Below are positions 15,379-24,088 of a DNA stretch of 53,264 nt, one piece after another. The first letter of the stretch is position 1. The number at the start of each line of letters is the position of its first letter. The notes below the pieces were generated by a model that worked only from the letters and a program-made list of their open reading frames with translations, was not told the DNA's origin and did not search any database. The stretch is from assembly GCF_000427865.1 (NCBI RefSeq), contig NZ_ATYV01000008.1, forward strand, positions 80,340 through 133,603, read 5' to 3'. The stretch comes from Corynebacterium sputi DSM 45148. GTDB lineage: Bacteria; Actinomycetota; Actinomycetes; Mycobacteriales; Mycobacteriaceae. Both the position numbers and the translations under genes were made by a program.

Positions 15379-16455
15379 TCAGTTGGCGGTCGGGTGCTCG
15401 CCGCCGAGCACAGCCTTCTCTTCGTCCGGTGCAGAGGCACGCACGGTGCCCAGTTCCCAGGAGTCAACGTGGCGAGCGGTGAGGATCGCAAGCGCGCGGT
15501 CTCGGTCCTCCGGGGCGACGATGGCAATCATGCCGACACCCATGTTGAAGGTCTTTTCCATCTCGTCGCGGGCGACCGAGCCGGTCTCCTGGATGAAGCC
15601 GAAGACCGGCGCCGGGGCCCACGTGCTGCGGGACATGTCCGCGGTCAAGCCCTCGGGCATCACGCGGGCAAGGTTGGCGGTCAGGCCGCCGCCGGTGACG
15701 TGGCAGAAGGTTCGAACCTGAGCCTCGCTCATGAGCTCCAGGCAGTCCTTGGCGTAAATGCGGGTCGGCTCGAGCAGCTCCTCACCGAGGGTGCGGCCAA
15801 GCTCGTCCACGTGGGCGTTCAGGTCCAGGTTTGCCGTATCCAGCAGGACGTGGCGGGCCAGGGAGTAGCCGTTGGAGTGCAGACCGGAGGACTTCATCGC
15901 GATGATGCTGTCGCCCTCGCGGACGCGGTCCGGTCCGAGGACCTCGTCCTCTTCGACGACGCCGACGGCGGTGGCGGAGACGTCATAATGCTTGGGCTCC
16001 ATGACACCTGGGTGCTCAGCGGTCTCGCCACCGAGGAGGGCGCAGCCAGCCTGCTCACAACCCTCAGCGATGCCGGAGACGATCTGTGCGATGTGCTCGG
16101 GGACAACCTTGCCGACGGCGATGTAGTCCTGCAGGAACAGCGGCTCGGCGCCACAGACCACGAGATCATCGACGCACATGGCAACCAGGTCGATGCCGAT
16201 GGTGTCGTGCTTGTCCATCTGCTGTGCGACGACCAGTTTGGTGCCCACACCGTCAGACCCGGCGGCGAGGAGCGGCTTGCGGTACTCACCCAGTGCGAAG
16301 AGTCCGGCGAAGCCGCCGAGCCCACCGCGGACCTCGGGGCGAGTCGCCTTCTTAGCGATCGGCGCGAGCAGTTCGACTGCGCGGTCTCCGGCCTCGATGT
16401 CGACTCCGGCAGCCGCGTAAGAGGCTCCCTGGTTGACGCCCTTGTTGTCGGTCAC
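15379..16455 (-). CDS. purM: Phosphoribosylformylglycinamidine cyclo-ligase (AIR synthetase)
   Basis: A 358-aa enzyme that uses ATP to close FGAM to aminoimidazole ribonucleotide, step five of purine synthesis. It shows the PurM signatures GASYAAAGVDIEAGDRAVEL, LAAGSDGVGTKLVVA (nucleotide loop), IGIDLVAMCVDDLVVCGAEPLFLQDYIA and SSGLHSNGYSLAR. It lies 52 bases after purF on the same strand and is probably cotranscribed with it. Length is normal. Confidence 0.97.
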   Translation of the reverse strand: MTDNKGVNQGASYAAAGVDIEAGDRAVELLAPIAKKATRPEVRGGLGGFAGLFALGEYRKPLLAAGSDGVGTKLVVAQQMDKHDTIGIDLVAMCVDDLVVCGAEPLFLQDYIAVGKVVPEHIAQIVSGIAEGCEQAGCALLGGETAEHPGVMEPKHYDVSATAVGVVEEDEVLGPDRVREGDSIIAMKSSGLHSNGYSLARHVLLDTANLDLNAHVDELGRTLGEELLEPTRIYAKDCLELMSEAQVRTFCHVTGGGLTANLARVMPEGLTADMSRSTWAPAPVFGFIQETGSVARDEMEKTFNMGVGMIAIVAPEDRDRALAILTARHVDSWELGTVRASAPDEEKAVLGGEHPTAN

Positions 16456-16507
16456 GTGTTTTCAGCTCCTGATAGTTGTGGTCGGCTCAGCCGGTGGGGT
16501 GTCGAGA

Positions 16508-18049
16508 TCAGCGGGCAGAGGCCTGCATACGCAGGACCGATTCCGCATTTGCGTTGTTCTCCGGCATTCCCAACGGGTAGTTGCCGTCGAAGCAGGCGCG
16601 GCACAGATCGCCAGCCTGCTGTTCCGTTGCTTCGGTCATGCCTTCGACAGACACAAAGCCGAGGCTGTCCGCGCCGATCGCCGTGGCGATGCCTCCGACG
16701 ACGTCCGCCTGGTCTACGCCATTGGCGATGAGCTCGCCGGGGGATGCGAAGTCGATGCCGTAAAAGCACGGCCACTTCACCGGCGGCGAAGCGATACGCA
16801 CATGTACCTCAGCGGCACCGGCTTCACGCAGCATGCGGATGAGGGCGCGCTGGGTGTTGCCGCGGACGATGGAGTCGTCGACAACCACAAGCTTCTTGCC
16901 CGCGATTGCTTCCTTCAACGGGTTCAGCTTCAGCCGAATGCCCTGCTGGCGAATCGTCTGAGACGGCTGGATGAAGGTACGTCCGACATAGCCGTTCTTC
17001 GTCAGTCCCTGGCCGAAGGGGATGCCGGAAGCCTGGGCGTATCCGACTGCAGCCGGGGTGCCGGATTCGGGAACCGGAATCACCATGTCGCCATCGGCGG
17101 GGTACTCCTTCGCCAAGCGACGTCCGATCTCCACTCGCACCGAGTTCACCGAACGGTCCGCAATGACGGAGTCCGGGCGGGCCAGGTAGACGTACTCGAA
17201 GATGCAACCAGCGGACTTCTTCTCCGCGAAGCGGGAAGAGCGGACACCGGAGGCGTCAATGGCGACAACTTCGCCCGGCTCGATCTCACGAACGAAGGAC
17301 GCACCGACGATGTCGAGAGCACACGTCTCAGAGGCCACGACCCACCCGCTGTTCAGGCGGCCCAACGCCAGCGGACGAACTCCGTTGCGATCGCGAGCCG
17401 CGTACAGTGTGTCGCCATCAGTGAAGGTCAGGCAGAACGCGCCCTGCAGCCGCGGCATGAGGTTCAGTGCCGCTTCTTCGGTGCGGGTGCGGCCGCCGAG
17501 GTCCTCACTGGAGGTATCGGAGAGCTTTCCGATCTCGTGGGCGAGCAGCATCGTCATGATGTCCGAGTCGGATGGCAGATGCTTACTCAGGTCCACCAGG
17601 CCGAGTGCTTCGGCCTCATCAGCCAATGCCATGTGATTGACGAGGTTTCCGTTGTGCCCGAGGGCGATGTCGGTGCCGTCGTCAGCCATTCGGAACATCG
17701 GCTGGGCGTTATCCCAGGACGGGGCGCCGGCGGTGGTGTACCGCGCATGGCCCACTGCAACGTGCCCCTTCAGGGCCTCTAGGGTCTGCTCATCGAAAAC
17801 CCGGGACACCAGTCCCAAGTCTTTGAAGACCAGCACCTGGTCACCGTCTCCGACGGCGATTCCCGCTGCTTCCTGGCCACGGTGCTGCAGCGCGAACAGC
17901 CCGTAGTAGGTCAATTTGGACACGTCTTCGCCCGGTGCCCAGACTCCGAATACGCCACATTCTTCCCGCGGCGACTGCTCATCGAGGTCGTCTAGAGGTG
18001 AAGAAGGAGTGTTCAGGGCTGAAGAACCGGTGATCAAGGTATCGGTCAC
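16508..18049 (-). CDS. purF: Amidophosphoribosyltransferase
   Basis: 513 aa. It catalyses the first committed purine step, PRPP plus glutamine to phosphoribosylamine. A propeptide of about 30 residues precedes Cys31 in EECGVFGVWAPGED, the N-terminal nucleophile exposed by self-cleavage. QHRGQEAAGI and GHARYTT belong to the glutaminase half. The phosphoribosyltransferase half has the PRPP loop KKLVVVDDSIVRGNTQ. CIFEYVYLARPDS and the conserved Cys residues near the C-terminus fit the iron-sulfur type of PurF. No riboswitch is apparent upstream. Confidence 0.97.
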   Translation of the reverse strand: MTDTLITGSSALNTPSSPLDDLDEQSPREECGVFGVWAPGEDVSKLTYYGLFALQHRGQEAAGIAVGDGDQVLVFKDLGLVSRVFDEQTLEALKGHVAVGHARYTTAGAPSWDNAQPMFRMADDGTDIALGHNGNLVNHMALADEAEALGLVDLSKHLPSDSDIMTMLLAHEIGKLSDTSSEDLGGRTRTEEAALNLMPRLQGAFCLTFTDGDTLYAARDRNGVRPLALGRLNSGWVVASETCALDIVGASFVREIEPGEVVAIDASGVRSSRFAEKKSAGCIFEYVYLARPDSVIADRSVNSVRVEIGRRLAKEYPADGDMVIPVPESGTPAAVGYAQASGIPFGQGLTKNGYVGRTFIQPSQTIRQQGIRLKLNPLKEAIAGKKLVVVDDSIVRGNTQRALIRMLREAGAAEVHVRIASPPVKWPCFYGIDFASPGELIANGVDQADVVGGIATAIGADSLGFVSVEGMTEATEQQAGDLCRACFDGNYPLGMPENNANAESVLRMQASAR

Positions 18050-18121
18050 AAGCCCACGATAGCGGTGACACCGTCACACGGGAAAACGGCGCCACACACT
18101 AGCGGCCTGCAGTGATTCACG

Positions 18122-18511
18122 TCACAGGCGGACAACGGGAAAACAGTGGGCGATCTCGGCGGCCCGCACTCCGGATGCATCGACCTCGGCGTCGGCAAAT
18201 TCGAGCTCCCCGGTGGCCATCCGAAGCCACGTGCGGGCATCGGTCTCCACCACATTGGGCGGGGTCCCTCGGGTATGTCGCGGCCCCTCAAAGCATTGCA
18301 CTGCCACAAATGGCGGCACTCGAACCTCAACGGTGTGACCGGGCGCTTCTTGGGCAAGCATCCTCGCGCTAAGCCGTACCGCCGCCGCTGTCGCCTGCCG
18401 AGAGGGGGTTGGAACCGCCTTGGATGCGATCTCCTCCTCCGAGGCCAGAATCCAATCTTCCACCGCCAGCACTGCAGCTCGAACCTCTGCCGGATCAATC
18501 TTTTTCGCCAT
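18122..18511 (-). CDS. Sterol-carrier-family small protein
   Basis: 129 aa, matching the actinobacterial 'sterol carrier family protein' next to purF (Rv0807 in M. tuberculosis). Visible features are the N-terminal helix [20 protein letters not shown], a central strand [20 protein letters not shown].. and a conserved segment [20 protein letters not shown], similar to the SCP-2 motif D...W..L.TG....F..A. A lipid or small-molecule binding role is implied by the fold only. ATG 18511 has GGGGGAG immediately upstream; ATG 18529 is the alternative. Confidence 0.75.
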   Translation of the reverse strand: MAKKIDPAEVRAAVLAVEDWILASEEEIASKAVPTPSRQATAAAVRLSARMLAQEAPGHTVEVRVPPFVAVQCFEGPRHTRGTPPNVVETDARTWLRMATGELEFADAEVDASGVRAAEIAHCFPVVRL

Positions 18512-18594
18512 AACTCCCCCATTGTGCACCTATCGGCAAGCGCCCTGATGGTTACTCACACGGACGTCATTCCTGCCCGTCTACGGGCCAATCG

Positions 18595-18600
18595 TATAGT
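18595..18600 (+). promoter_or_regulatory. -10 element of the leaderless thioesterase gene
   Basis: TATAGT ends seven bases before ATG 18608, with no Shine-Dalgarno in between, so the message most likely begins with the start codon. Confidence 0.6.
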
Positions 18601-18607
18601 TGTCCCC

Positions 18608-19588
18608 ATGCCTTCTTCCTCCGTCACTCTCCGATTTCTCGCCGCCCCCAGCGATGTGCTGATGGCCGGCTCTAACAGCGTTCACGGAGGCCGTGTACTG
18701 CAGTGGATCGATAAGGCCGCGTACGCGTGCGCCACCGGTTGGGCGCAGCAGTACTGCGTCACCGCGTACTTCGGCCACATCAACTTCACTCGCCCGATCC
18801 CGTCCGGCCACATGGTCGAGATCACCTCGAAGATCGCGTACACCGGCCGGTCGTCGATGCATATCGTTAACGAGGTCCGTTCGGCCGATCCGCGAACCGG
18901 CGAGTACACCCGCGCTGCGGACTGCTTGGTCATTTTCGTGGCGATGCAGGACGGCAAGCCGACCACTGTGCCGTCCTTCGAGCCGGACAACGAAGAGGAG
19001 GTCCGGGTCCGCGAGGCTGCGCTGTCTCGCGTGGATCTGCGCAAGTCCATCGAGGCGGAAATGCGCGCCCAGATGTATACCGCGGATTCCTCCGCCCCGG
19101 AGACCACTACTCGCTTCTTGGCTAAGCCCTCAGACGTGAACTGGGGCGGCAACGTCCACGGTGGCACTGCGATGGAGTGGATTGATGAGGCCGCCACTGC
19201 CTGCACCATGAACTGGGCCGGGCGCGACACCATCGCGGTGTACGTCGGCGGCGTTCGTTTCTACCGCCCCATTCACATCGGCGATCTTGTGGAGGTCCGC
19301 GCTCGCCTGCTGAGCACTGGTAAGTCGTCAATGAACGTCTCGGTGCACGTGTACGCCGGCCCGCCGCGTGAGGGCCGTGGAGGCCTGCAGAAGGCGCTGC
19401 ATTCCTCGATGACCTACGTCGCGGTCGACAAGGAGTTCAACGCCCAGCCGGTGCCGTTCTTCAACCCCGTCACCGACGAGGACAAGCGCCTGGCCGCTCA
19501 CGAGTTGAGCCTGCGCGCTCTGCGCCAGAAGTACGAGCCGCTGCCGCTCTTCGCTGATGACGAGCGCAGCGACAAACGCAAGGATTAA
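18608..19588 (+). CDS. Double-hotdog acyl-CoA thioesterase
   Basis: 326 aa with two hotdog domains of the YciA/BACH type. The first (1-130) has NSVHGGRVLQWIDKAAYACA and FTRPIPSGHMVEI; the second (about 165-300) has WGGNVHGGTAMEWIDEAATACT, FYRPIHIGDLVEVRARLLST and GKSSMNVSVHVY. The N/G.VHGG...W.D motif carries the Asn/Asp catalytic residues of this thioesterase class. Such enzymes hydrolyse acyl-CoA to free acid and CoA. The internal duplication makes a pseudo-dimer in one chain. The open frame reaches 18146, but ATG 18608 gives the family start and lies next to a -10. It ends in a strong terminator shared with purL. Confidence 0.9.
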   Translation: MPSSSVTLRFLAAPSDVLMAGSNSVHGGRVLQWIDKAAYACATGWAQQYCVTAYFGHINFTRPIPSGHMVEITSKIAYTGRSSMHIVNEVRSADPRTGEYTRAADCLVIFVAMQDGKPTTVPSFEPDNEEEVRVREAALSRVDLRKSIEAEMRAQMYTADSSAPETTTRFLAKPSDVNWGGNVHGGTAMEWIDEAATACTMNWAGRDTIAVYVGGVRFYRPIHIGDLVEVRARLLSTGKSSMNVSVHVYAGPPREGRGGLQKALHSSMTYVAVDKEFNAQPVPFFNPVTDEDKRLAAHELSLRALRQKYEPLPLFADDERSDKRKD

Positions 19589-19595
19589 AAGCACC

Positions 19596-19656
19596 AAAAA
19601 ACGCTTCCCGACGTTCTCCTTAACTCGCAGGTAAGAAACGTCGGGAAGCGTTTTTT
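19596..19656. terminator. Bidirectional terminator between thioesterase and purL
   Basis: A 20-base arm (19596-19615: A6, then CGCTTCCCGACGTT) pairs perfectly with 19637-19656 (AACGTCGGGAAGCG, then T6) around a 21-base loop. The A-run and T-run let it work on both strands. Confidence 0.95.
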
Positions 19657-19668
19657 GTCTTTGCTCTT

Positions 19669-21963
19669 TTACTCCACCACGGAGTTGGCGCCGACCGCGT
19701 GGCCGAAAAGGCCCGGGAGGGTGCCGCGCCAAGCGGTCTCAAGCTCATCGACACCGATCTCGAAGGAGTCGGTGCGCAGAACCTTGTCTGCGGTGACCGT
19801 ACCGATGCGGGCGGCGGTGACGCCGACCTGAGCAGCACGGGCCTCGAGCTTCTCTGCCTCGGCTGCAGGAACAGCGACAAGCGCGCGAGAGGCGGACTCG
19901 GAGAAGAGCGCGACGAAAGCGTCGTCATGCACTGCGGCGAGGTCAATCTGGGCGCCGACGCCGGACTGGATGCAGGCCTCAACGAGAGCCTGGGACAGGC
20001 CGCCCTCGGACAGATCGCGAGCGGCGGAGAGGAAGTGCTCGCCCTCCGCGACGATCGTGCCGTGGAAGAACTCGGTGAGCTTCTCTTCATCAGAGAGCTC
20101 GATGGCCGGCGGCATGCCCGCGAGGGTGTCGTGGGCGACCTGCTGCCAGATGGAACCGCCGAGCTCGTCGGTGGTGTCCCCGAGGAGGTACAGGACCTCG
20201 TCGTCGGCGGTACCCAGACGGTTGCCGATGGTCTTCTCCACGTCCTCAATAATGCCGAGCACGGCGATGACCGGGGTCGGCAAGATCGGCTCGTCGCCGG
20301 TCTGGTTGTAGAAGGAGACGTTGCCGCCGGTGACCGGGACGCCCAGTTCAGCAGCACCGTCGGCGAGACCGCGGACGGCTTCAGCGAACTGCCACATGGC
20401 GTCCGGATTCTCCGGGGAGCCGAAGTTCAGGCAGTTGGAGACGGCATACGGCAGCGCGCCGGTGACCGACACATTGCGGTGCGCCTCAGCCAGTGCCAAG
20501 CGGGCGCCGGTACGCGGGTCGAGCTTGGTGTAGCGGCCCGAGGCGTCCGTCGCGATGGCAACGCCACGGCCGGTGTCCTCGTTAACGCGCAGAACGCCAG
20601 CATCGGCGTGCTTGGCTGCGATGGTGTTGCCGCGCACGTAGCGGTCGTACTGCTCGGTGATGAAACCGCGCGAGCACAGCGCCGGGGACGCGGCCAGATC
20701 CAGTACTGTCTGACGCAGCTCGGAGGCACCTTCCGGGCGAGCCAGAGTCGGCTCTGCCTGCAGCTCGTCCTGCCAAGCCGGACGTGCATACGGACGGTTG
20801 TAGGTCGGGCCCTCGTCAGCGATGGTCTTCGGCGGTGCGTCTACCACGATCTCGCCCTGGTGCTTGATGACCAGGTTCGGGTTCTCCGTGACGACTCCGA
20901 TGTCGGAGGCGATGACGTCCCACTTCTGACAGATCGCCATGAACTCGTCCATGTCCTCCGGTGCCACCACGGCGCACATGCGCTCCTGGGACTCCGAGGA
21001 CAGGATCTCTGCAGCAGTCATGTTGTCTGCGCGCAGGTGCACCTGGTCGAGGTCCACCTCCATTCCGCCCTCACCGGAAGCGGCGAGCTCGGAAACAGCA
21101 CAGGACAGACCGGCGCCGCCGAGGTCCTGGATGCCAACGACCACGCCGGCCTTGTACAGGTCCAGGCAGCACTCGATGAGGACCTTCTCAGCGAACGGGT
21201 CGCCGACCTGGACCGCTGGGAGCTTGCGCTCAGCGCCATCCTCGAAGGTCTCCGAGGCCAGCACTGACACGCCGCCAATGCCGTCTAGGCCCGTGCGGGA
21301 GCCGAACAGAACCACGCGGTTGTTCTCGCCGGTAGCGAAAGCCAAGTGCAGGTCCTCAACGGGCAACACGCCAACGCACAGCGCGTTGACCAGTGGGTTG
21401 CCAGCGTAGGACTTATCGAAGACGGTCTCGCCGCCGATGTTCGGCAGACCCAGGCAGTTGCCATAGCCGCCAACGCCGGACACCACGCCCGGCAGGACCC
21501 GCTGGGTGTCCGCCGCGTCAGCTGCACCGAAACGCAGCTGATCCATCACGGCCACCGGGCGTGCACCCATCGCCATGATGTCGCGGACGATGCCGCCGAC
21601 GCCGGTTGCGGCGCCCTGGTACGGCTCGACGTAGGACGGGTGGTTGTGGGACTCGACCTTGAAGGTCACAGCCCAACCATCGCCGATGTCGACGACGCCG
21701 GCGTTTTCGCCGATGCCAGCGAGCATCTTCGACTTCATCTCGTCGGTGGTGGTCTCTCCGAAGTAACGAAGGTGCACCTTCGAGGACTTGTAGGAGCAGT
21801 GCTCCGACCACATGACGGAGTACATCGCCAGTTCAGCGTCGGTAGGACGGCGACCGAGGATCTCACGGATCCGGTCGTACTCGTCTTCCTTCAGGCCGAG
21901 CTCGGCCCACGGCTGGTCGATGTCCGGGGTGGACGTTGCGTTGTCAACGGTGTCTTGCTTCAT
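19669..21963 (-). CDS. purL: Phosphoribosylformylglycinamidine synthase subunit PurL
   Basis: The 764-aa small-type PurL makes FGAM from FGAR, ATP and ammonia delivered by PurQ, with PurS as bridging subunit. Motifs include [56 protein letters not shown] and [10 protein letters not shown] in the first half, and [12 protein letters not shown] and [15 protein letters not shown] in the second. It starts 13 bases after purQ. The gene order purS-purQ-purL on one strand marks a single operon. Confidence 0.97.
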   Translation of the reverse strand: MKQDTVDNATSTPDIDQPWAELGLKEDEYDRIREILGRRPTDAELAMYSVMWSEHCSYKSSKVHLRYFGETTTDEMKSKMLAGIGENAGVVDIGDGWAVTFKVESHNHPSYVEPYQGAATGVGGIVRDIMAMGARPVAVMDQLRFGAADAADTQRVLPGVVSGVGGYGNCLGLPNIGGETVFDKSYAGNPLVNALCVGVLPVEDLHLAFATGENNRVVLFGSRTGLDGIGGVSVLASETFEDGAERKLPAVQVGDPFAEKVLIECCLDLYKAGVVVGIQDLGGAGLSCAVSELAASGEGGMEVDLDQVHLRADNMTAAEILSSESQERMCAVVAPEDMDEFMAICQKWDVIASDIGVVTENPNLVIKHQGEIVVDAPPKTIADEGPTYNRPYARPAWQDELQAEPTLARPEGASELRQTVLDLAASPALCSRGFITEQYDRYVRGNTIAAKHADAGVLRVNEDTGRGVAIATDASGRYTKLDPRTGARLALAEAHRNVSVTGALPYAVSNCLNFGSPENPDAMWQFAEAVRGLADGAAELGVPVTGGNVSFYNQTGDEPILPTPVIAVLGIIEDVEKTIGNRLGTADDEVLYLLGDTTDELGGSIWQQVAHDTLAGMPPAIELSDEEKLTEFFHGTIVAEGEHFLSAARDLSEGGLSQALVEACIQSGVGAQIDLAAVHDDAFVALFSESASRALVAVPAAEAEKLEARAAQVGVTAARIGTVTADKVLRTDSFEIGVDELETAWRGTLPGLFGHAVGANSVVE

Positions 21964-21976
21964 ATCCGCATTCCTC

Positions 21977-22642
21977 CTAGACGTTGTCCACTGCGGACAG
22001 GAACAGCTCGAGTCCGTCGAGCGACGGTCCGGTCAACGCCTCCACGGCGTGCTCCGGGTGCGGCATGAGTCCGACAATTCGGCCGTTTTCGCTGCAGACA
22101 CCTGCGATGTCGTTGATCGAGCCGTTGGGGTTCTCGGCGTAGCGGAACACCACGCGGCCCTCGTCCTCGAGCTGACGGATGGTGTCCGGTGCGGCCTGGA
22201 AGCGGCCCTCACCGTGCTTAGACGGGATGAGGATCTCACTGCCCGTGGACAGTCGGCTGGTCCAGGCGGTGTTGCTGTTCTCTACGGTGAGGTTGATGTC
22301 GCGGCACAGGAAGTGCAGCCCCTCGTTGCGGGTCAGTGCGCCCGGCAGCAGTCCAGCCTCGGTGAGGATCTGGAAACCATTGCAGATGCCTAGCACCGGC
22401 AAGCCGCCCTTGGCTGCGTCGACTACGGAACCCATGACCGGGGCCAGTGCCGCGATCGCGCCGGAGCGCAGGTAGTCACCGTAGGAGAAGCCGCCTGCGA
22501 CGACGACAGCGTCGACGCCCTTCAGATCCGCGTCCGCGTGCCACAGTTCCACGGACTCAGCTCCGGCGAGGCGGACGGCGCGTGCGGCGTCAACGTCGTC
22601 GAGCGTGCCCGGGAAAGTAATGACGCCGATACGAGCCGTCAC
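21977..22642 (-). CDS. purQ: FGAM synthase glutaminase subunit PurQ
   Basis: 221 aa, a class I glutamine amidotransferase giving ammonia to PurL. The nucleophile is the Cys in [39 protein letters not shown] is the oxyanion region; the His and Glu of the triad are in MPHPEHAVE. It begins with GTG and its start overlaps the purS stop by four bases (GTGA), so the two are coupled. Confidence 0.97.
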   Translation of the reverse strand: MTARIGVITFPGTLDDVDAARAVRLAGAESVELWHADADLKGVDAVVVAGGFSYGDYLRSGAIAALAPVMGSVVDAAKGGLPVLGICNGFQILTEAGLLPGALTRNEGLHFLCRDINLTVENSNTAWTSRLSTGSEILIPSKHGEGRFQAAPDTIRQLEDEGRVVFRYAENPNGSINDIAGVCSENGRIVGLMPHPEHAVEALTGPSLDGLELFLSAVDNV

Positions 22643-22881
22643 TGCGCCCCCTCGCGAACAATCTCGTAGTCCTCGATGACGGTGTTGGCCAGAAGCGTCG
22701 CAGCGACCTTCTCCAGCTCTTCGTCGGTGACGGTGTCATCGACCTCGATCTCGAATCGCTTGCCCTGGCGGACATCCTCGACGCCGGTGACGCCGATGCG
22801 TCCCAGAGCCCGGTGGACGGCCTGCCCCTGCGGATCCAGAATTTCCGCCTTCGGCATGACATTGACAACTACACGGGCCAC
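22639..22881 (-). CDS. purS: FGAM synthase subunit PurS
   Basis: 80 aa, the usual PurS size. Features are [40 protein letters not shown] and [17 protein letters not shown]. It forms the PurL-PurQ bridge that channels ammonia. GTG 22881 is supported by GGGAG six bases upstream. The leader contains a short hairpin GTGGAG/CTCCAC (22906-22919). Confidence 0.95.
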   Translation of the reverse strand: MARVVVNVMPKAEILDPQGQAVHRALGRIGVTGVEDVRQGKRFEIEVDDTVTDEELEKVAATLLANTVIEDYEIVREGAQ

Positions 22882-22977
22882 GCTTTGCTCCCTTGAAAGT
22901 GTTGGGTGGAGTGCTCCACGGGCCAGCTTACAAGCCGGAGGCGTGCTTTCTAAGCCGCACCTGAGTAGGTCGCTTCC

Positions 22978-23256
22978 TCACACCGGAAGGTGCTCCTCAA
23001 GCAGAGCGACGAAGGTGTCCTCCTCGGGGTCCTCGGCCTGCCCGACCTGCTCGCCTTTCGGCGAGAAAAGCGTTGGCTTCCCGACGCCCCCATCCCCCAC
23101 TTCGCCACCAAACACCGCGAAAAACCCGCGTTCGGCAAATTCATCGGTGAGGGCCTCCAAGGCCTCCCGGAAGTCCGGATTATCTGGTGCGACCAAGACC
23201 ACGTGTCCGGCCAGGTCGTCCATTGTCACAGTGCGTCCGTCGAGTGTGGTGTACAT
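22978..23256 (-). CDS. Shortened thioredoxin-fold protein, likely peroxidase relic
   Basis: 92 aa. MYTTLDGRTVTMDDLAGHVV followed by LVA, and EALTDEFAERGFFAVFG, follow the order of glutathione-peroxidase-type proteins (LDG....DY.GKVVLVVN...L..LY..Y...GF.VLGFP), and KPTLFSPKGEQVGQ fits the later strand. The segment that should hold the catalytic Cys-Gly-Phe is replaced by PDNPDF, the middle third is absent, and the protein has no Cys at all. In C. glutamicum a mycothiol peroxidase gene lies near purS, which supports descent from it. ATG 23256 is chosen over 23295; TATCCT lies eight bases upstream. Whether it is functional is unclear. Confidence 0.6.
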   Translation of the reverse strand: MYTTLDGRTVTMDDLAGHVVLVAPDNPDFREALEALTDEFAERGFFAVFGGEVGDGGVGKPTLFSPKGEQVGQAEDPEEDTFVALLEEHLPV

Positions 23257-23297
23257 GCGGCCAGGATAGTTCGGAGAGGCCCGAACCTGCCCCAAGC

Positions 23298-23999
23298 TCA
23301 GGCAGCGAGGGTCAGCGGCACCGTTCGGTACCCGGTAGCCACGGCTCCGGAGTTCACTGCGTAATCAATAGTGCGCAGGGCGTCTCGTCGGACCTTGAGC
23401 TCAGAGAGACGGGACGCGGAAACGGAGAGACGAATGGATCGCCCCGCATCGATGTTCCGCTCGATGGTCGCGGCCACTGCCCGGCGCCACCACCCGGCCG
23501 CTCCGAAGCCTTCACCGAACGCCACGACGCGGGTGGCGTCTACTGTCCCGCTGACCAAGTCGTGGACTCCATTGAGATCTGCAGCGATGCGATAGCCGAG
23601 GTCTGGCAGTACGGCCTTGGTGCCCCGGGAGAGATTCCACCTAGGCGGTGCGAACATGTCGGTGTTCAGCCCCAGCGCCTGCATCTGGCGGGTGGCGGCA
23701 GTCAGTCGGAGCCGGGCCTCATGTTCCCCGAGGGCAGCGAATTCTCCGCGGCGCCCCTTGTCCGTCTGGTCAAATCCGGCCAGGAGAAGTTCAGAACCTT
23801 CCTCTTCCCTGCGCCTAATCCACCGCATCACCGCCTGCGAATTACGCAGCGACCAATCCGACCCTGCATGCGGGGCCACGAGCAGGGACGGAACCACTCC
23901 GCGGTCCGTCAGAGCGGTCGCGAAGCGGGCCACATCAAGAAGTCGATCATCACGGATACCCGAGATGGAGACGACCAGTGCCGGTGCTTCGGAATTCAT
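23298..23999 (-). CDS. DUF2334-type polysaccharide-deacetylase-like protein
   Basis: 233 aa. The pattern ALVVSISGIRDDRL, a catalytic-barrel start, a WIRRREEEGSELLLAGFDQT region where hydrolases of this group have the GH/GY metal motif, and LGLNTDMFAPPRWNLSRG (the F.PP.W.LS motif of DUF2334) mark the family. These are relatives of NodB-type deacetylases acting on cell-wall sugars or, in some cases, on unknown substrates. The zinc-binding His pair is not obvious, so catalysis is uncertain. GGAGC precedes ATG 23999. Confidence 0.72.
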   Translation of the reverse strand: MNSEAPALVVSISGIRDDRLLDVARFATALTDRGVVPSLLVAPHAGSDWSLRNSQAVMRWIRRREEEGSELLLAGFDQTDKGRRGEFAALGEHEARLRLTAATRQMQALGLNTDMFAPPRWNLSRGTKAVLPDLGYRIAADLNGVHDLVSGTVDATRVVAFGEGFGAAGWWRRAVAATIERNIDAGRSIRLSVSASRLSELKVRRDALRTIDYAVNSGAVATGYRTVPLTLAA

Positions 24000-24044
24000 G
24001 CTCCGAAGCCAACCAGTTCACGGTGAACACAGGGTGTTCCACCG

Positions 24045-24083
24045 GTGGTCCTTCCGTTAATTCAATTCGACGGAAAGACCACG
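24045..24083 (-). terminator. Hairpin after the oligopeptidase gene
   Basis: GTGGTC.TTCCGT (24045-24057) pairs with ACGGAA.GACCAC (24070-24082) with one mismatch and a 12-base loop. It lies five bases past the oligopeptidase stop on the - strand. There is no U-run, so it may be a weak terminator. Confidence 0.5.
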
Positions 24084-24088
24084 TCCGC

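Noticed and set aside
15376..16731. 451-aa open frame on the + strand over purM and purF
   Set aside because: It spans two genes coded on the other strand and shows no domain.
16433..17782. 449-aa open frame antisense to purF
   Set aside because: Shadow of purF, starting inside the purM-purF junction.
19699..21267. 522-aa open frame antisense to purL
   Set aside because: It is a mirror of the strongly coded purL frame in GC-rich DNA and has no family resemblance.
22906..22919. GTGGAG/CTCCAC hairpin as a purine riboswitch
   Set aside because: Only six pairs and no further conserved structure; a 96-base gap has no room for an aptamer of known type.
24016..24028. GTTCACGGTGAAC as a PHO box
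   Set aside because: It is an inverted repeat, not the 11-base direct repeat of PHO boxes, and no phosphate gene is adjacent.
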